41,435 nt of DNA, taken from the NCBI GenBank assembly GCA_001598975.1, contig BBXU01001554.1, positions 1 through 41,435 on the forward strand, in the 5' to 3' direction. The first letter of the stretch is position 1, and the number at the start of each line of letters is the position of its first letter. The translations under genes and the position numbers were made by a program. The notes under the pieces were generated by a model, which was given only the letters and a program-made list of their open reading frames with translations, was not told the DNA's origin and searched no databases. Below, piece after piece: positions 12,301-21,274 of this stretch. This DNA comes from Parachlorella kessleri. Lineage: Eukaryota > Chlorophyta > Trebouxiophyceae > Chlorellales > Chlorellaceae.

Positions 12301-12936
12301 CACTGGTGGGCTGGCCGCAGTGTGCCGCCTTGTGCGGTGAGTTGCGAGCTGCGAGCTGCGCACCCACGCCACACACCACCTCCGGCTGAAACCAAGGATG
12401 CATTCGTATCCTCTCCAAAGCAGATACAAGGGCTCAAGGCACCCAGGAGGCGCACAAAAGCAGTGCTCACTCTGCGGTATGCTTCATCTGTGGCCAGGCG
12501 AAGAAGCTCTTGCTCTTCCTCGGCGGTCCAAGGGTCGTCGCCCTTGACAGCCCGTCGCTGGTTCAGAGGACCGCCTGCAACCGACCAAGGGAACCAAAGT
12601 GCACAGGCCCAGCAGGGTCAGTGGCCGGTGTAATAGCTTCACTGCTTGCTAACATGTTCAGTCGTCATGGTTGCAGCAGGTCTGGGCACACTAGCTGTCA
12701 CTCAACCCTGGGTGGCATGCGTCACATGCAGCACCTTGGAATTCAAGTCCTTCCTCATCTTGCTCCTGTCCCTCGTCTGACTCCGTCTCGCTGAGTAGCC
12801 CGTTTGGCACCACTGCCCCGTCGCCTCCAAGGCCCCCATCGTCGCGACCGGCAAGGTCTGAGGGCAGGGGCTCCACCGAGGCTTCTTGTGCATTGTTAGC
12901 GGCAGAGTTGTGGTTGTCGCCGAGCTCAGCTTCCAT
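3359..12936 (-). CDS. Three-SANT, winged-helix, Gln/Ala-rich nuclear protein
   Basis: Probable chromatin or transcription factor of about 1206 residues in 18 exons: 12735-12936, 12471-12574, 11983-12103, 10783-11769, 10353-10454, 9663-9767, 9164-9288, 8723-8819, 8376-8545, 7665-7780, 7292-7424, 6982-7074, 6348-6503, 5678-5908, 4942-5142, 4301-4672, 3941-4051, 3359-3553. The coding length (3621 nt) is divisible by three and all phases close. Order of parts: acidic N-terminus; SANT 1 (W83 to about 140); a 329-residue Gln/Ala-rich exon; SANT 2 (W483 to about 535); SANT 3 (W556 to about 608); a winged helix (about 661-745, with RWKHGVRSALNAF and EVVWRLNPSA resembling forkhead helix 3 and wing); a basic stretch TTKRKSRRERE (nuclear signal or coiled coil); then a Gln/His/Ala-rich tail with KRKAPA. 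Plant TRB telomere proteins also pair Myb with an H15 winged helix, but with one Myb repeat. The start at 12936 is the first ATG after an in-frame stop; target genes are unknown. Confidence 0.8.
5389..5430. repeat. C-rich low-complexity tract
   Basis: Runs of C separated by single A or CA units inside an intron of the SANT gene. On the transcribed (minus) strand this is a G-rich run able in principle to form a G-quadruplex. Similar tracts lie at about 6160-6190 (G-rich on plus) and 9385-9405 (C-rich on plus). Confidence 0.7.
7081..7185. repeat. Minisatellite abutting a splice acceptor
   Basis: Four tandem units of about 24-27 bp with core CACGGTGGGGCACAGCGCGG in the intron just upstream, on the minus strand, of the SANT-gene exon 6982-7074. 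On the transcript strand the units form the CU-rich tract that ends in the exon's CTGCAG acceptor. Confidence 0.85.
7781..8375 (-). other. GC-AG intron in the winged-helix region
   Basis: On the minus strand exon 8376-8545 ends TTTGCAG followed by GCAAGG, and exon 7665-7780 begins after GCCGCAG. Joining them in phase 0 gives SYKDMASQALQLMPNMEGTS, an uninterrupted winged-helix start. No GT donor in this frame gives a comparable join, so a GC donor is inferred. Confidence 0.6.
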
Positions 12937-14247
12937 CGCAAGCTTCGAGAGCTGCTCCAAGGTTCGTTTCGGATGTCAAACGGAAGTCTGTTCGACCCAG
13001 AGAAGCGCCCGGGTCGAGCAGGTGCCCCCAACGCGGGAGGCACGCCAGGCGCAGCAGGTGCTGGTTGGCCAGGGTTGGGTGACGGGAAACCTGCGGGAAA
13101 CAAACCAACCGCTCTCTTTCACTCAGAGCTTCATTGGGAAGTGAGCAGAGCAGGCGTCAAGCTGCTTACCATTCATGACATTGGCAGCTGTGTGATGCTC
13201 CCTGTTTAAGCTGGTGAAGCACCCGTCTTGCATCGGAACGTCTGTCAAACTTGTATCAAAGTGTCAGAGGGAGAGGTTGGTTGCTCTAGTCGTGGTCGGT
13301 GGTTTTGGAACCTAGCGAAGAGAGGAGAGTTAGAGAGAGGAGAGTTAGGGGTGAAGTGTAAGTGACAAGGCTGTGTATGCAGTTATTAGTAAGGGTGCCA
13401 GGTAGTGCGAACAGAGAGGAGATATGGCTGTACGCTACTGACGGTGCTGGATGCAGGAGCGCCCGAGTCTTGCCTGAGTTCTGATCCAGTAGTGCTCTCC
13501 CCTGAGATAAGCTAAGGCCGTTATGCTTTAAGGCTTGCCTGAGATCTGGTTGCACGTGGGGACTGAGCGTGATATTCGTGTTTCACTCCAAGGTTGCGGG
13601 GATCCACAGTTGTCTGCTAGAATCGTGCCTCTTCTGCACCTCCTCTTCTATTTGCAGTTGCACTTCAGCCAGCAAGGGCAACCAACGCCTTTGCCCCGCA
13701 GCAGGCCATGTGCGCTTACATCCGCGTAGTGCGGCGGTGCAGCCAAGGTGCCAACCTGGGGTGCAGGGCGCAAGAACACAGAGAGGCAGAACGAATACGT
13801 GAAGTAAACCCTTGCCATGGCAATATTTAAAGAAATCATGTGGAGCAATCAAACAGCACAAGCAGCGAAGCATATGAAGCCCTTGGAACTAACAGCAACA
13901 ACCCAGCAGCAATCAGCAGTACTAAGCGCACACTGACTTTCAGCCAGCATCGCAAACATGGTGCCCACAAAGAGAAGTGCAGGTTTCTTGGGTTTAAGCG
14001 GCGAATAGCCAGTGCTCGTCTTCCACTATTGGGATACAAACCATATGAGGGGTTGAGTGAACCACGATGGAACAAGCACGCACAACAATTTATGCACAAG
14101 TAACAAACTTTGATGCAAATCCTGCGATAGCAAAGCGATGAGGCGAGTGAAATTTCTATTAGCAGCCTTGGTGGGCTTGTTCACTAGCCAACGCTCAACA
14201 AACCCCAACACCGTAACGCCCTCAGGCCAAGCCTGGCTGCTCTAAGC
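12937..14247. other. Intergenic between SANT gene and F-box/LRR gene
   Basis: Holds the SANT gene promoter and the 3' UTR of the F-box/LRR gene. GAGAGGAGAGTTAG-type purine repeats occur at about 13316-13350. TTACA at 13716-13720 (TGTAA on minus) is a candidate poly(A) signal for the F-box/LRR transcript, implying a 3' UTR of about 530 nt. I see no further exon with good splice sites. Confidence 0.5.
13716..13720 (-). terminator. Candidate TGTAA poly(A) signal for the F-box/LRR gene
   Basis: TGTAA on the minus strand, the signal favoured by green algae, about 530 nt beyond the stop codon at 14248. Position and motif are the only evidence. Confidence 0.35.
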
Positions 14248-15408
14248 TCAGGCAACATCAATTATGTCAATGAACTGCTCTGGCAGGCCCACAGTCCCAG
14301 CTCCCCGCAGAACAAGCTTGGTAAGCCGCACCAAGCTGTCCAGCACCTCCAAGCCTTGTAGCCCCATGTCTGGGCTGCGAAGGTCGCCTCTGTCCACAAC
14401 TAGCACCACCTCCTCGAGTGCAGTGAGTGCACCCAGTTCAGAAGGGAGTGTGGAGCCCTCAAATCGGGCCTCCCAGAGTGACAGGCTGGTGAGCCGCTTC
14501 AACGGCAGCAGAGCCACCTTCACTTGCGGCCCATTGATGGCGGCACAGGGAGCCCATAATGTGAGCTTCTCCAGGGCTGTAAGTGCTGCCAGGTCACTAT
14601 ACAGGCAGCCAGCATGGTGCAGCTCCAGCCTGGTCAGCTGCTGCAGGCGGGACACGCGCAGCTGCTGCGTGCGCGACCCGGCTGGCTGTGGGATCATCAC
14701 CCTCAGCTGTCTTAGCTGCGTGGCTGCGGCCACTGCGTCCGGCAGGTAGCCGCACCCCATGCTGGGACCCATGTCCAGGCAGGTCAAGCTGGCTGGCAAG
14801 CACCCTGGAAACAGCGTGACGTTTGTGAAGATGGCATCTATGCGGAGCTCCTGCAGTGCTGGAAGCTGCACCGAGAACTGGGATGTGAAAGTCAAAGGGT
14901 CCCTCCCACTGCTTGAGCTTAGTGTTAGCAGCAGGCGCCGTAGGCTGGGCAGGTGTGGCATGAAAACAGCAAAGTGGCCTGGCTGGCATAGGCCCCATTC
15001 CAAGGAGGCTAAAGCTCCATCAGCTAAGGGCTGCAGCCAGTCGCCCTGGCTGTCAGTTGCTGACTGCTCATACAGCACAATGGTATGGTTGTGCTTCCGC
15101 AACCCTGCCAGCCATGCAGCCACACTGGCGCGTTGGGCAGGGCCGAACAGCTGCAGTCGGACACTGTCAAAGAAGGGTGCTCCCGGCTGCCTTGAAAGCT
15201 TGTACAGAGCTGATGACGTGCAGAAGAGGCGGACCCTGCGGTGCAACCGGCCCATGAAGTGACGCGCAATGACAATTCCGCAAGTGATCACCAAGTTCCC
15301 AGTTCACACTGTCTCCCCTTACCTTTCGTTTATGTTAAGGTGCAGGACAATTAACTCCAGGCAGCCAGCAGGGAGGTCCGGCAGACCTCGAGCCTGATCA
15401 GCCTCCAT
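14248..15408 (-). CDS. F-box/leucine-rich-repeat protein
   Basis: Two exons, 15323-15408 and 14248-15235, give 357 residues. Exon 1 starts MEADQARGLPDLPAGCLELI, and splicing in phase 2 continues into VRLFCTSSALYKLS. Together these form an F-box (LPDLP start, hydrophobic helix, VRLFC end), the part that docks on Skp1 in SCF ubiquitin ligases. The rest is a set of irregular leucine-rich repeats, for example LPSLRRLLLTL, LPALQELRIDAI, LQQLTRLELHHA and LVRLTKLVLRGAG, which would choose the substrate. Without this splice the second exon lacks an F-box, which supports the model. The family is large in algae; the substrate is unknown. The gene is divergent from the RS-repeat gene with about 200 bp between start codons. 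Confidence 0.82.
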
Positions 15409-15611
15409 ACCCAGGAATCTTACTGTCCGGCAAACCTCATGGTCGACTTGTGCAACAAGTGGAAAACCTGGGACCTGTCCGAGGTGAGCACGGAAAAACT
15501 AAGGTATCACCAAGGTATCACCAAGGTATCCCCAAACCCCACGCACGGCCATATGGCTGTTCGTCACACTTGTGCTACACTGAAAAGGACAAACAATAAT
15601 GCTCCAACTTG
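15409..15611. promoter_or_regulatory. Compact bidirectional promoter with an 11-bp triplet repeat
   Basis: Only 203 bp separate the two start codons of the divergent F-box/LRR and RS-repeat genes. Inside it AAGGTATCACC is repeated three times head to tail (15501-15511, 15512-15522, 15523-15533, the last with one change). One unit is about one helical turn, so the array could place three factors on the same face of the DNA. The regulatory role is inferred. Confidence 0.5.
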
Positions 15612-17727
15612 ATGGAAGAGGAACAGGCTCACGAGCTCTACACCCAGTTTCAAGCCGTCGACAAGGGTGCCAAGCAGAAGCAGGTAGCTGTACAGTGCTT
15701 GTTAAAGCTACTCTCAACTATATCCTATCTTCTCTGGACCAGTCAACGGCACTCCCTGCTCCAGCTCACTACCAAGTGGCCTTGTGCAGGGTCTTGGCTT
15801 TGCTGGGGCAGCCCCTGGGCGCCGGGAGTTTGCTGGGGATGACGATGATGTGATTTCTCGCAACAAGAGGCTCAGAGGCAGCCTTTTTGGTACATCATCC
15901 AGGACACAGGTAGGGTGCTGGTTTGAGGCAACTTACGAGTCTGGGTAGAGCAGCACTTGGGTTCCTGTGCATCCGTTGGAGTTGCTTGTGGCCAGCTTAT
16001 CAATAAAAGGGATTTGGAGCAAACAATGGACCCTTCGCCGTTGTTTACAATACCTAGCCTTGGGTGCAAGTGCAGGATGCTGATAGTGAGGGCTATGACA
16101 GTGACTCGGCTGCAGCAGTTGTCAAGCGGCTGAAACAGCTCCGTAAAAACCAGGGCAGTGAGGCAGCACATGAAACGGAGCCGCGGCGGGAAGGAGAGCG
16201 GGATAAGGGGAGCAGGCGTCATAGTAACAAACCGGAGCATAGAAGCGAGCATAGGCCGCATCATGGACGCAGTAGGGACGACGATGGTAGAAGGCGTAGA
16301 GACAGCCGGGAGCGAGAATCTGACAGAGGCAGCCATGACTCCGGGCATAATCACAGAGGCGACCAGAGAGACAGCGAGAAACGTAGACACAGGGACAGGG
16401 AGAGAGACAGTCGAGATAGAGACCGAGCCAGGCTTATCGAGCCCAGGGGCAGTGCGGATGCCAGCAGGAGGGACAGCCACCGGGAGCGAAGCCAGCTGCA
16501 GCAGCAGCAGCCAAGGGCAGCCAAGCCAGACTTTGAGCGGGTCATCCCTGGCTATGCGAGCATGACTGCTGCCCAGAAGCTGAAAGCAAGGACCCAGTAC
16601 CTGCTGGAGCGCAGCTCGCACCGGGACAAGCAGCGGCAGGCTAAGCTTGACAGGACTGAAGGTGCGTGGGATGAAGTAATCAACAGACGGCCATGTATGT
16701 GTCGCTGCTCTGCATCCTGAGCTACTCAACCTGCACCTGGAGAGTCCCTGAGCCTGTATGCGAGTGATAGGCAAGGGCAAGAGGCTGGAGGCGGGACAGG
16801 CGCCCTGTGTATGCAAGATTTAGCTCTTATGCGGCCATGTTTATGAGGAAGTGAAGGGTGGGACTGGGTTCTGCACTTGGAATCTGCATACCTGTCGGTC
16901 TCCGAGATCGCAGATGGGTGTGCCTGGTTGTTGCGCCTCCAGAGGGCGATGGCCAGTGGACCCGCTTCACCTTTGACCAGAATGCCTAGGAATGCAGGCG
17001 ATTGTGGTTTCTTGTCACTGCAGAGGGGGATGGCCAGTGGACCCGCTTCGCCTTTGACCAGAATGCCTACCTGGACGAGGAAGGTGGCCGGCCAGCAGAC
17101 CCAACCGCCCTTGATGGCTCCGATGCTGAGCAGGATGATCCAGGGGCGGCGGGACTGGGCGGCCGCAGGGGCCAGCTGCCGCCCAGAGTGAACGCAGTGA
17201 CCTTCAAGCAAAGCGTGGTACAGGCGGAGCTGCAGGGGAGGGACGCCTCCCATGAGGTTGCCATCTTTGGCAGGGCGCATGCCAACGGGGCGGCGGGGCA
17301 GGCAGCAGGTGATGGACCTCCTGCAGTGGCTCCTCAGGCTCCCAGTCATGCCCAGCAGGGCGGCCGTGACAGCAATGACAGGGGCGGTAACACTGAAGCT
17401 GAGGGCCTCACACCTGCCCAGCGACTGCGGCTGAGACTGGCAAGAGGGGTTGTTGCATCGTCAGCTGAACCTGCCGGTCACTTTGCTGGCTTGGGGGCTG
17501 GGGCGGCCGAGACCGGCTGGCGAGAAGTGCCCAGTAGGGAGGAAGGCCAGACGGACAGGATGGTGGGTGGCGACACCAGCACCTTAGTAGCCAGTGCTGG
17601 CGGCGGAGAGCCAGGGAGCGACAGCAGGGCTAGTGGAGGGCTGGTTGATGCGGGGATAGCAGAGCGGCAGGCGCAGCTTGGGTGGCGGCAGCGGGCATTG
17701 CAGGCTAGGCAGGGAAAGCAGTATTAG
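15612..17727 (+). CDS. RS-repeat (Arg/Ser/Asp-rich) putative splicing-associated protein
   Basis: Four exons, 15612-15683, 15790-15909, 16076-16661 and 17024-17727, give 493 residues with all phases closing. The N-terminus is acidic. Residues of roughly 105-208 are an arginine/serine/aspartate/glutamate repeat region (RDSRERESDRG, RHRDRERDSRDRDRARL) typical of spliceosome-associated proteins in nuclear speckles. After it come a conserved-looking block, IPGYASMTAAQKLKARTQYL, and then GDGQWTRFAFDQNAYLDEE at the start of exon 4. The C-terminus is Gly/Ala-rich and probably disordered. I do not recognise a named family; a role in mRNA splicing is inferred from the RS region only. The intron before exon 4 contains a degenerate copy of the exon's first 49 bp. 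Confidence 0.75.
16940..16988 (+). pseudogene. Duplicated start of exon 4 with in-frame stop (decoy 3' splice site)
   Basis: 49 bp including a CAG acceptor match 17021-17069 at 47 of 49 positions, 81 bp upstream of the real exon. Read in the exon-4 frame it encodes EGDGQWTRFTFDQNA and then TAG, where the true exon has TAC (Tyr). No GT donor follows closely, so use of this acceptor would truncate the protein. Confidence 0.85.
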
Positions 17728-18450
17728 CTGTGCTGGGGCATAACAGTATAAAATGTTTCTCTGCCACATGTGCAGCACCTAACGGTGTGGCTTGTCTGGT
17801 GTACTAGTGTGGGAGGACGCTGCCTTGCCGACTGGAAGATTCCTGGAATGTGGTTGACGGTCCTTTTGGTATGTCATGTAACTCTGTGCATTGTTCTTTT
17901 CTGGCTGTTTGTGAGCTTTGCTGACTATGCGCGTATGCCGTTGCATTTGCCTGAACATTTAACGCTTGTGCGAACAGAACACCAACTCAATTCAGCACAG
18001 TTTAGCCGCAGCAAAACCCTGCCAGACAGTGACGGGGGCATGTTTGAAAGTATTTTGCAGAGAAGCAGCTGGTAGGCAAACTGCGTGGAATGTAGTTGAT
18101 AAAGAGCTGGGGAATGGCTGCAAGTTCTGCGCCTGCGCCTGGCTGGTTGCACCTAGCTGTCATATTCTAGCATGACCGAAGCTTGCAACCCTCCTTTGTA
18201 ACCTCCTTGCAACCCCCCAGGAATGTTAAAATTCTGTAGGTTTCAGTCACAACCCCACTTGGCAGCAACTGTGCCTTCCATCACCAGCAAAAGCCGTCGT
18301 TGGAGCGTGGCTAGCAGCGCATCACGTCCGAAGGTACTTTTTACAACTACTGCAAAGGTGAGCTTAGCTTGAAGAACTCCGCTCTTACCTCTTTCCATGT
18401 TTGCCATCTCAGGCCTGGAGGCAGACTGCTCCTGAGGATCTGGACGGCCG
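17728..18450. other. Intergenic: RS-gene 3' UTR and RING-vWA promoter
   Basis: TGTAA at 17877-17881 lies 150 nt after the RS-gene stop and is a good candidate poly(A) signal. The remainder would carry the promoter and 5' UTR of the RING-vWA gene. No convincing exon or TATA box was seen. Confidence 0.5.
17877..17881 (+). terminator. Candidate TGTAA poly(A) signal for the RS-repeat gene
   Basis: TGTAA 150 nt past the TAG at 17725-17727, the usual green-algal signal at a usual distance. Confidence 0.45.
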
Positions 18451-20610
18451 ATGGAGCCCAGGCCGTCTGATGACTGCCCTGTTTGCCTCTCCAAACTAGA
18501 AGCGCCCGCCATTAGCATCTCCTGCGGCCACGTTTTCCACAGCGGCTGCCTTGCCAGAGTGCTGCAGCACAGGCCCAATGCCCCCTGCCCGTCCTGCCGA
18601 CAACCCATCGCTTTCTACAGGTGTGCGCTGGCTCCCTGGCCTTGCACCCTCCTGTGGATGGTCACCCGTCTTGTGAACGCCTAGGTTGTCGTTGAACCCT
18701 TTGCCCAACAAGCGCCACGTCCCGGCCGCAGGTTGAAAGCCGCCGACGCAGTGCAAGGTGCCGCCAAGCACGATGGTGGCTATGGCCACTATGCAGCACG
18801 CAGCACGGCGCTCGCATTCGACGCCAAGCCGTCGGCCCCACCCCTGGGACCCCACAACCTTGCGCCGCGGCGCCCCGCCCCCATGGCCCAGCAGTTGTTG
18901 GTAGAGGCTGCGACGGCTGTGCCTAGGCCCTTGCCTGGGCAGTCCTCAGGGGCTGGCGTTCTTCTGCTTGCCAGCCTCCACAATAGTGCTGCTCTTAGGG
19001 CTGCAACACCTGCTGCAGACGTAATGGATGCAACAAGCAGCTTTGTGCCGGCTGACAGCGGGGCTTGCCCCTCAGTGCCCTCTGTGCAGCCCACCTCACA
19101 TCCGCATCACCTTAAGCCTGTCAGCACTGCCACAGCCACTCTACCCAACGCTGCCCTTCACGGTTCCCTTCTAGAGCAGCTTCGGCTCAGCATGTCTGAC
19201 CTGATCCTTACCAAAGATGGCAAATGCGGCTGCCACAGCTGCTGCCAGGGAGGCAACTATAGCGGCCTCCAGGCAGGCAGCCAGGCAGGCAGCCATGAGT
19301 CAGCAGGGGTGGCATGAACGAGCATTCCCGCCTGCCATTGGTGCTGTGGCAAATACAGCAGCATCCACTGGCGATGGCGAAGAGTGGCGTAGCCTGCCGC
19401 ACACCCGCTCTCGGGCTGCGGCTGCAGAGCTGCACAGAAGCCAGAAGCAGGCAGACAATGCAAGGCGAGGGCTGGGTTGGGCCCCTTGCCCACAGCAGCA
19501 GGAGGCCTGGGCAGATTGGAAGACTGGCGCAGGTGCTGCATGGCCGCTTGGGCAGCAGTGCGATGCCTCCCCTGAGGCTGAGCGCCAGACTCTGCTGCGA
19601 AGTGTGGCCAGCAAAATCCCAAAGGTGCTTAGGCAGCCTGCCCCAGGTGCAGACGACATCTTCGTCTTGGACATATCCAGTGAGTAGGATAAAGACACCC
19701 TGCAATGTGCATTTTGCGCTTTGTAGGTACATCAGTGCAGCCTGCTCCTTAGGCAGCTTCATGTGCAGAGTGGGTCAACCCGGCCTGCTTTGGCTGCAGC
19801 ATCCATGGGAGACCTGAGCAGCTGGAGCCGGCGCTCCTGCTCGCGTCTCTCACTAGCTGTCGCCTACCTGGCCGCGTACATCAAGCAAGCAGTAGCCCCG
19901 TGGGACAGCTTTGCTGTGCTGACCTTCAGCAGGGAGTGCCGCAAGATAATCGATTGGCGCTTCAAGAGCGACGCCTTCAATCCACTGCAATTGATGAGCG
20001 GCTGTGGGGCCAGTATTGGTGCCCTGCCGCGTGGGGGCACCAAGATGTTCACTGCCTTTAGCGCAGCCATTGACGAGCTGGCGCAGAGGGCTAGCAGCGG
20101 TTCAGGCGCTGTGGATGGCTTAACTCAGGGGCGCCAGCATCAGCTGGTCCTGCTGACAGATGGGGAAGCAACAGATGATGAGGTGTATGAGCAAGCCCAC
20201 GCCCTGGCCTGCAACCCTTCGACATCCCTGAACTTTAAGGCTTTTCTGGTGAGTGCCCACCCTGCAACTCTGTCTGGGGATTGTCACTGGTAAGACGCCC
20301 AAACTATTCATGTGGGAAACCATGACTGCTAAGAAGCCTCGTGGGCCTGCTTCAGATCAAGATTGAGGATGACACTGAGGAGTATCTGGAGAACCAGATT
20401 GGCAATCTAGCCACCTTTGCGGATGGACGACCCGTCCCCTACATCATGCATCGGACCTTCAAGCTGCCAGCCCAAGACTTTGACACCTGCACGCAGCCAT
20501 CAAAGGCGACCATGCTGTCATGGGGAGCTTCCACCAGGCACTTCAGTGCACTGCCCACCTCAGTTGCTCAATCTGCGCAGCCCTCCAGAGCTTCCACTTG
20601 GGGGCTTTGA
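18451..20610 (+). CDS. RING-H2 plus von Willebrand A domain protein, putative E3 ligase
   Basis: Exon 1 (18451-18620) encodes a RING-H2 finger: C9-x2-C12, C25-x-H27, H30-x2-C33, C46-x2-C49. Exon 2 starts at 18732 after a CGCAG acceptor and is a low-complexity Ala/Pro linker. A frame change between about 19020 and 19250 requires an intron I cannot place; ATG at 19217 opens the next frame to 19679. Splicing to 19800-20248 creates DISTSM, a DxSxS metal-ion (MIDAS) motif, with the supporting Thr in RGGTKMF and Asp in LLTDGEATDD. The last exon is 20356-20610. RING plus vWA is the architecture of plant WAV3-type E3 ubiquitin ligases, so ubiquitin transfer to a partner bound by the vWA domain is likely. 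The C-terminus is doubtful: after about 20495 a second frame looks more protein-like. The domains are secure, the full model is not. Confidence 0.7.
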
Positions 20611-21274
20611 ACTACAAGCGGCAGCTGGTTGGACAGTGAGTGAGGGTGGCAGGTAGTGCGAACACAGAAATCGGGGCTGACTGTACTGACTCTTTTAACA
20701 CTCTCAGCTGGTTGCCTCTTCGACTGGTCTCATCAGCAGGCTTGGTTGGGTTAGTGGTCATATGGCATATATGGTGGTGTTGAGAGGCGCGTGCACTTAC
20801 ATGGGTACTGTCACTGGGCAGGAACATATCAATAATTTTAAAGGCTTTCATACTCACTACGCTGCATTTCATGTTCTCCACTTGTCTAAGATTTCGTGGC
20901 GACTGTCACAATGGGAACATACTTCACATGATAGCAAGCCCTGAATATCATACACAACCGCCAAGGGCAGCAAGCATCACAGTGTGCCAGAACACATCCC
21001 CAGCTGCACATGCCAACAAATATGGCAGTCAATAGCCACGTAGTCTGCAGAACGAATGGCTCGATATAACTGTCTACCATACCCCCCTGCCGAGCGCTAA
21101 GCTAGCACAACCGGCTCTGTCATGGCGGCAGGGCCATGCGCCCAGACAGAGCCACACATGTGCTGTCCATTGCCGCTGGTGCTTCCGGCCATATGCTGGG
21201 TGTACAGCCTATACATATGCTGTGCGATGACAATCCTGCTGCCCGCATTGCTCTGCCTTCCTGGCCGCTCACCC
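20611..21274. other. Convergent intergenic region
   Basis: Lies between the RING-vWA gene (plus) and the second F-box gene (minus). TTACA at 20797-20801 is a candidate poly(A) signal for the minus gene, giving a 3' UTR of about 480 nt. No TGTAA was seen for the plus gene, and no coding exon was recognised. Confidence 0.45.
20797..20801 (-). terminator. Candidate TGTAA poly(A) signal for the second F-box gene
   Basis: TGTAA on the minus strand, about 475 nt beyond the TGA at 21275-21277. Confidence 0.35.

Noticed and set aside
15872..16816. 314-codon open frame on the minus strand
   Set aside because: It lies antisense to the RS-repeat exon. Arg/Ser codon bias on the plus strand leaves the reverse strand open, and there is no domain or splice support.
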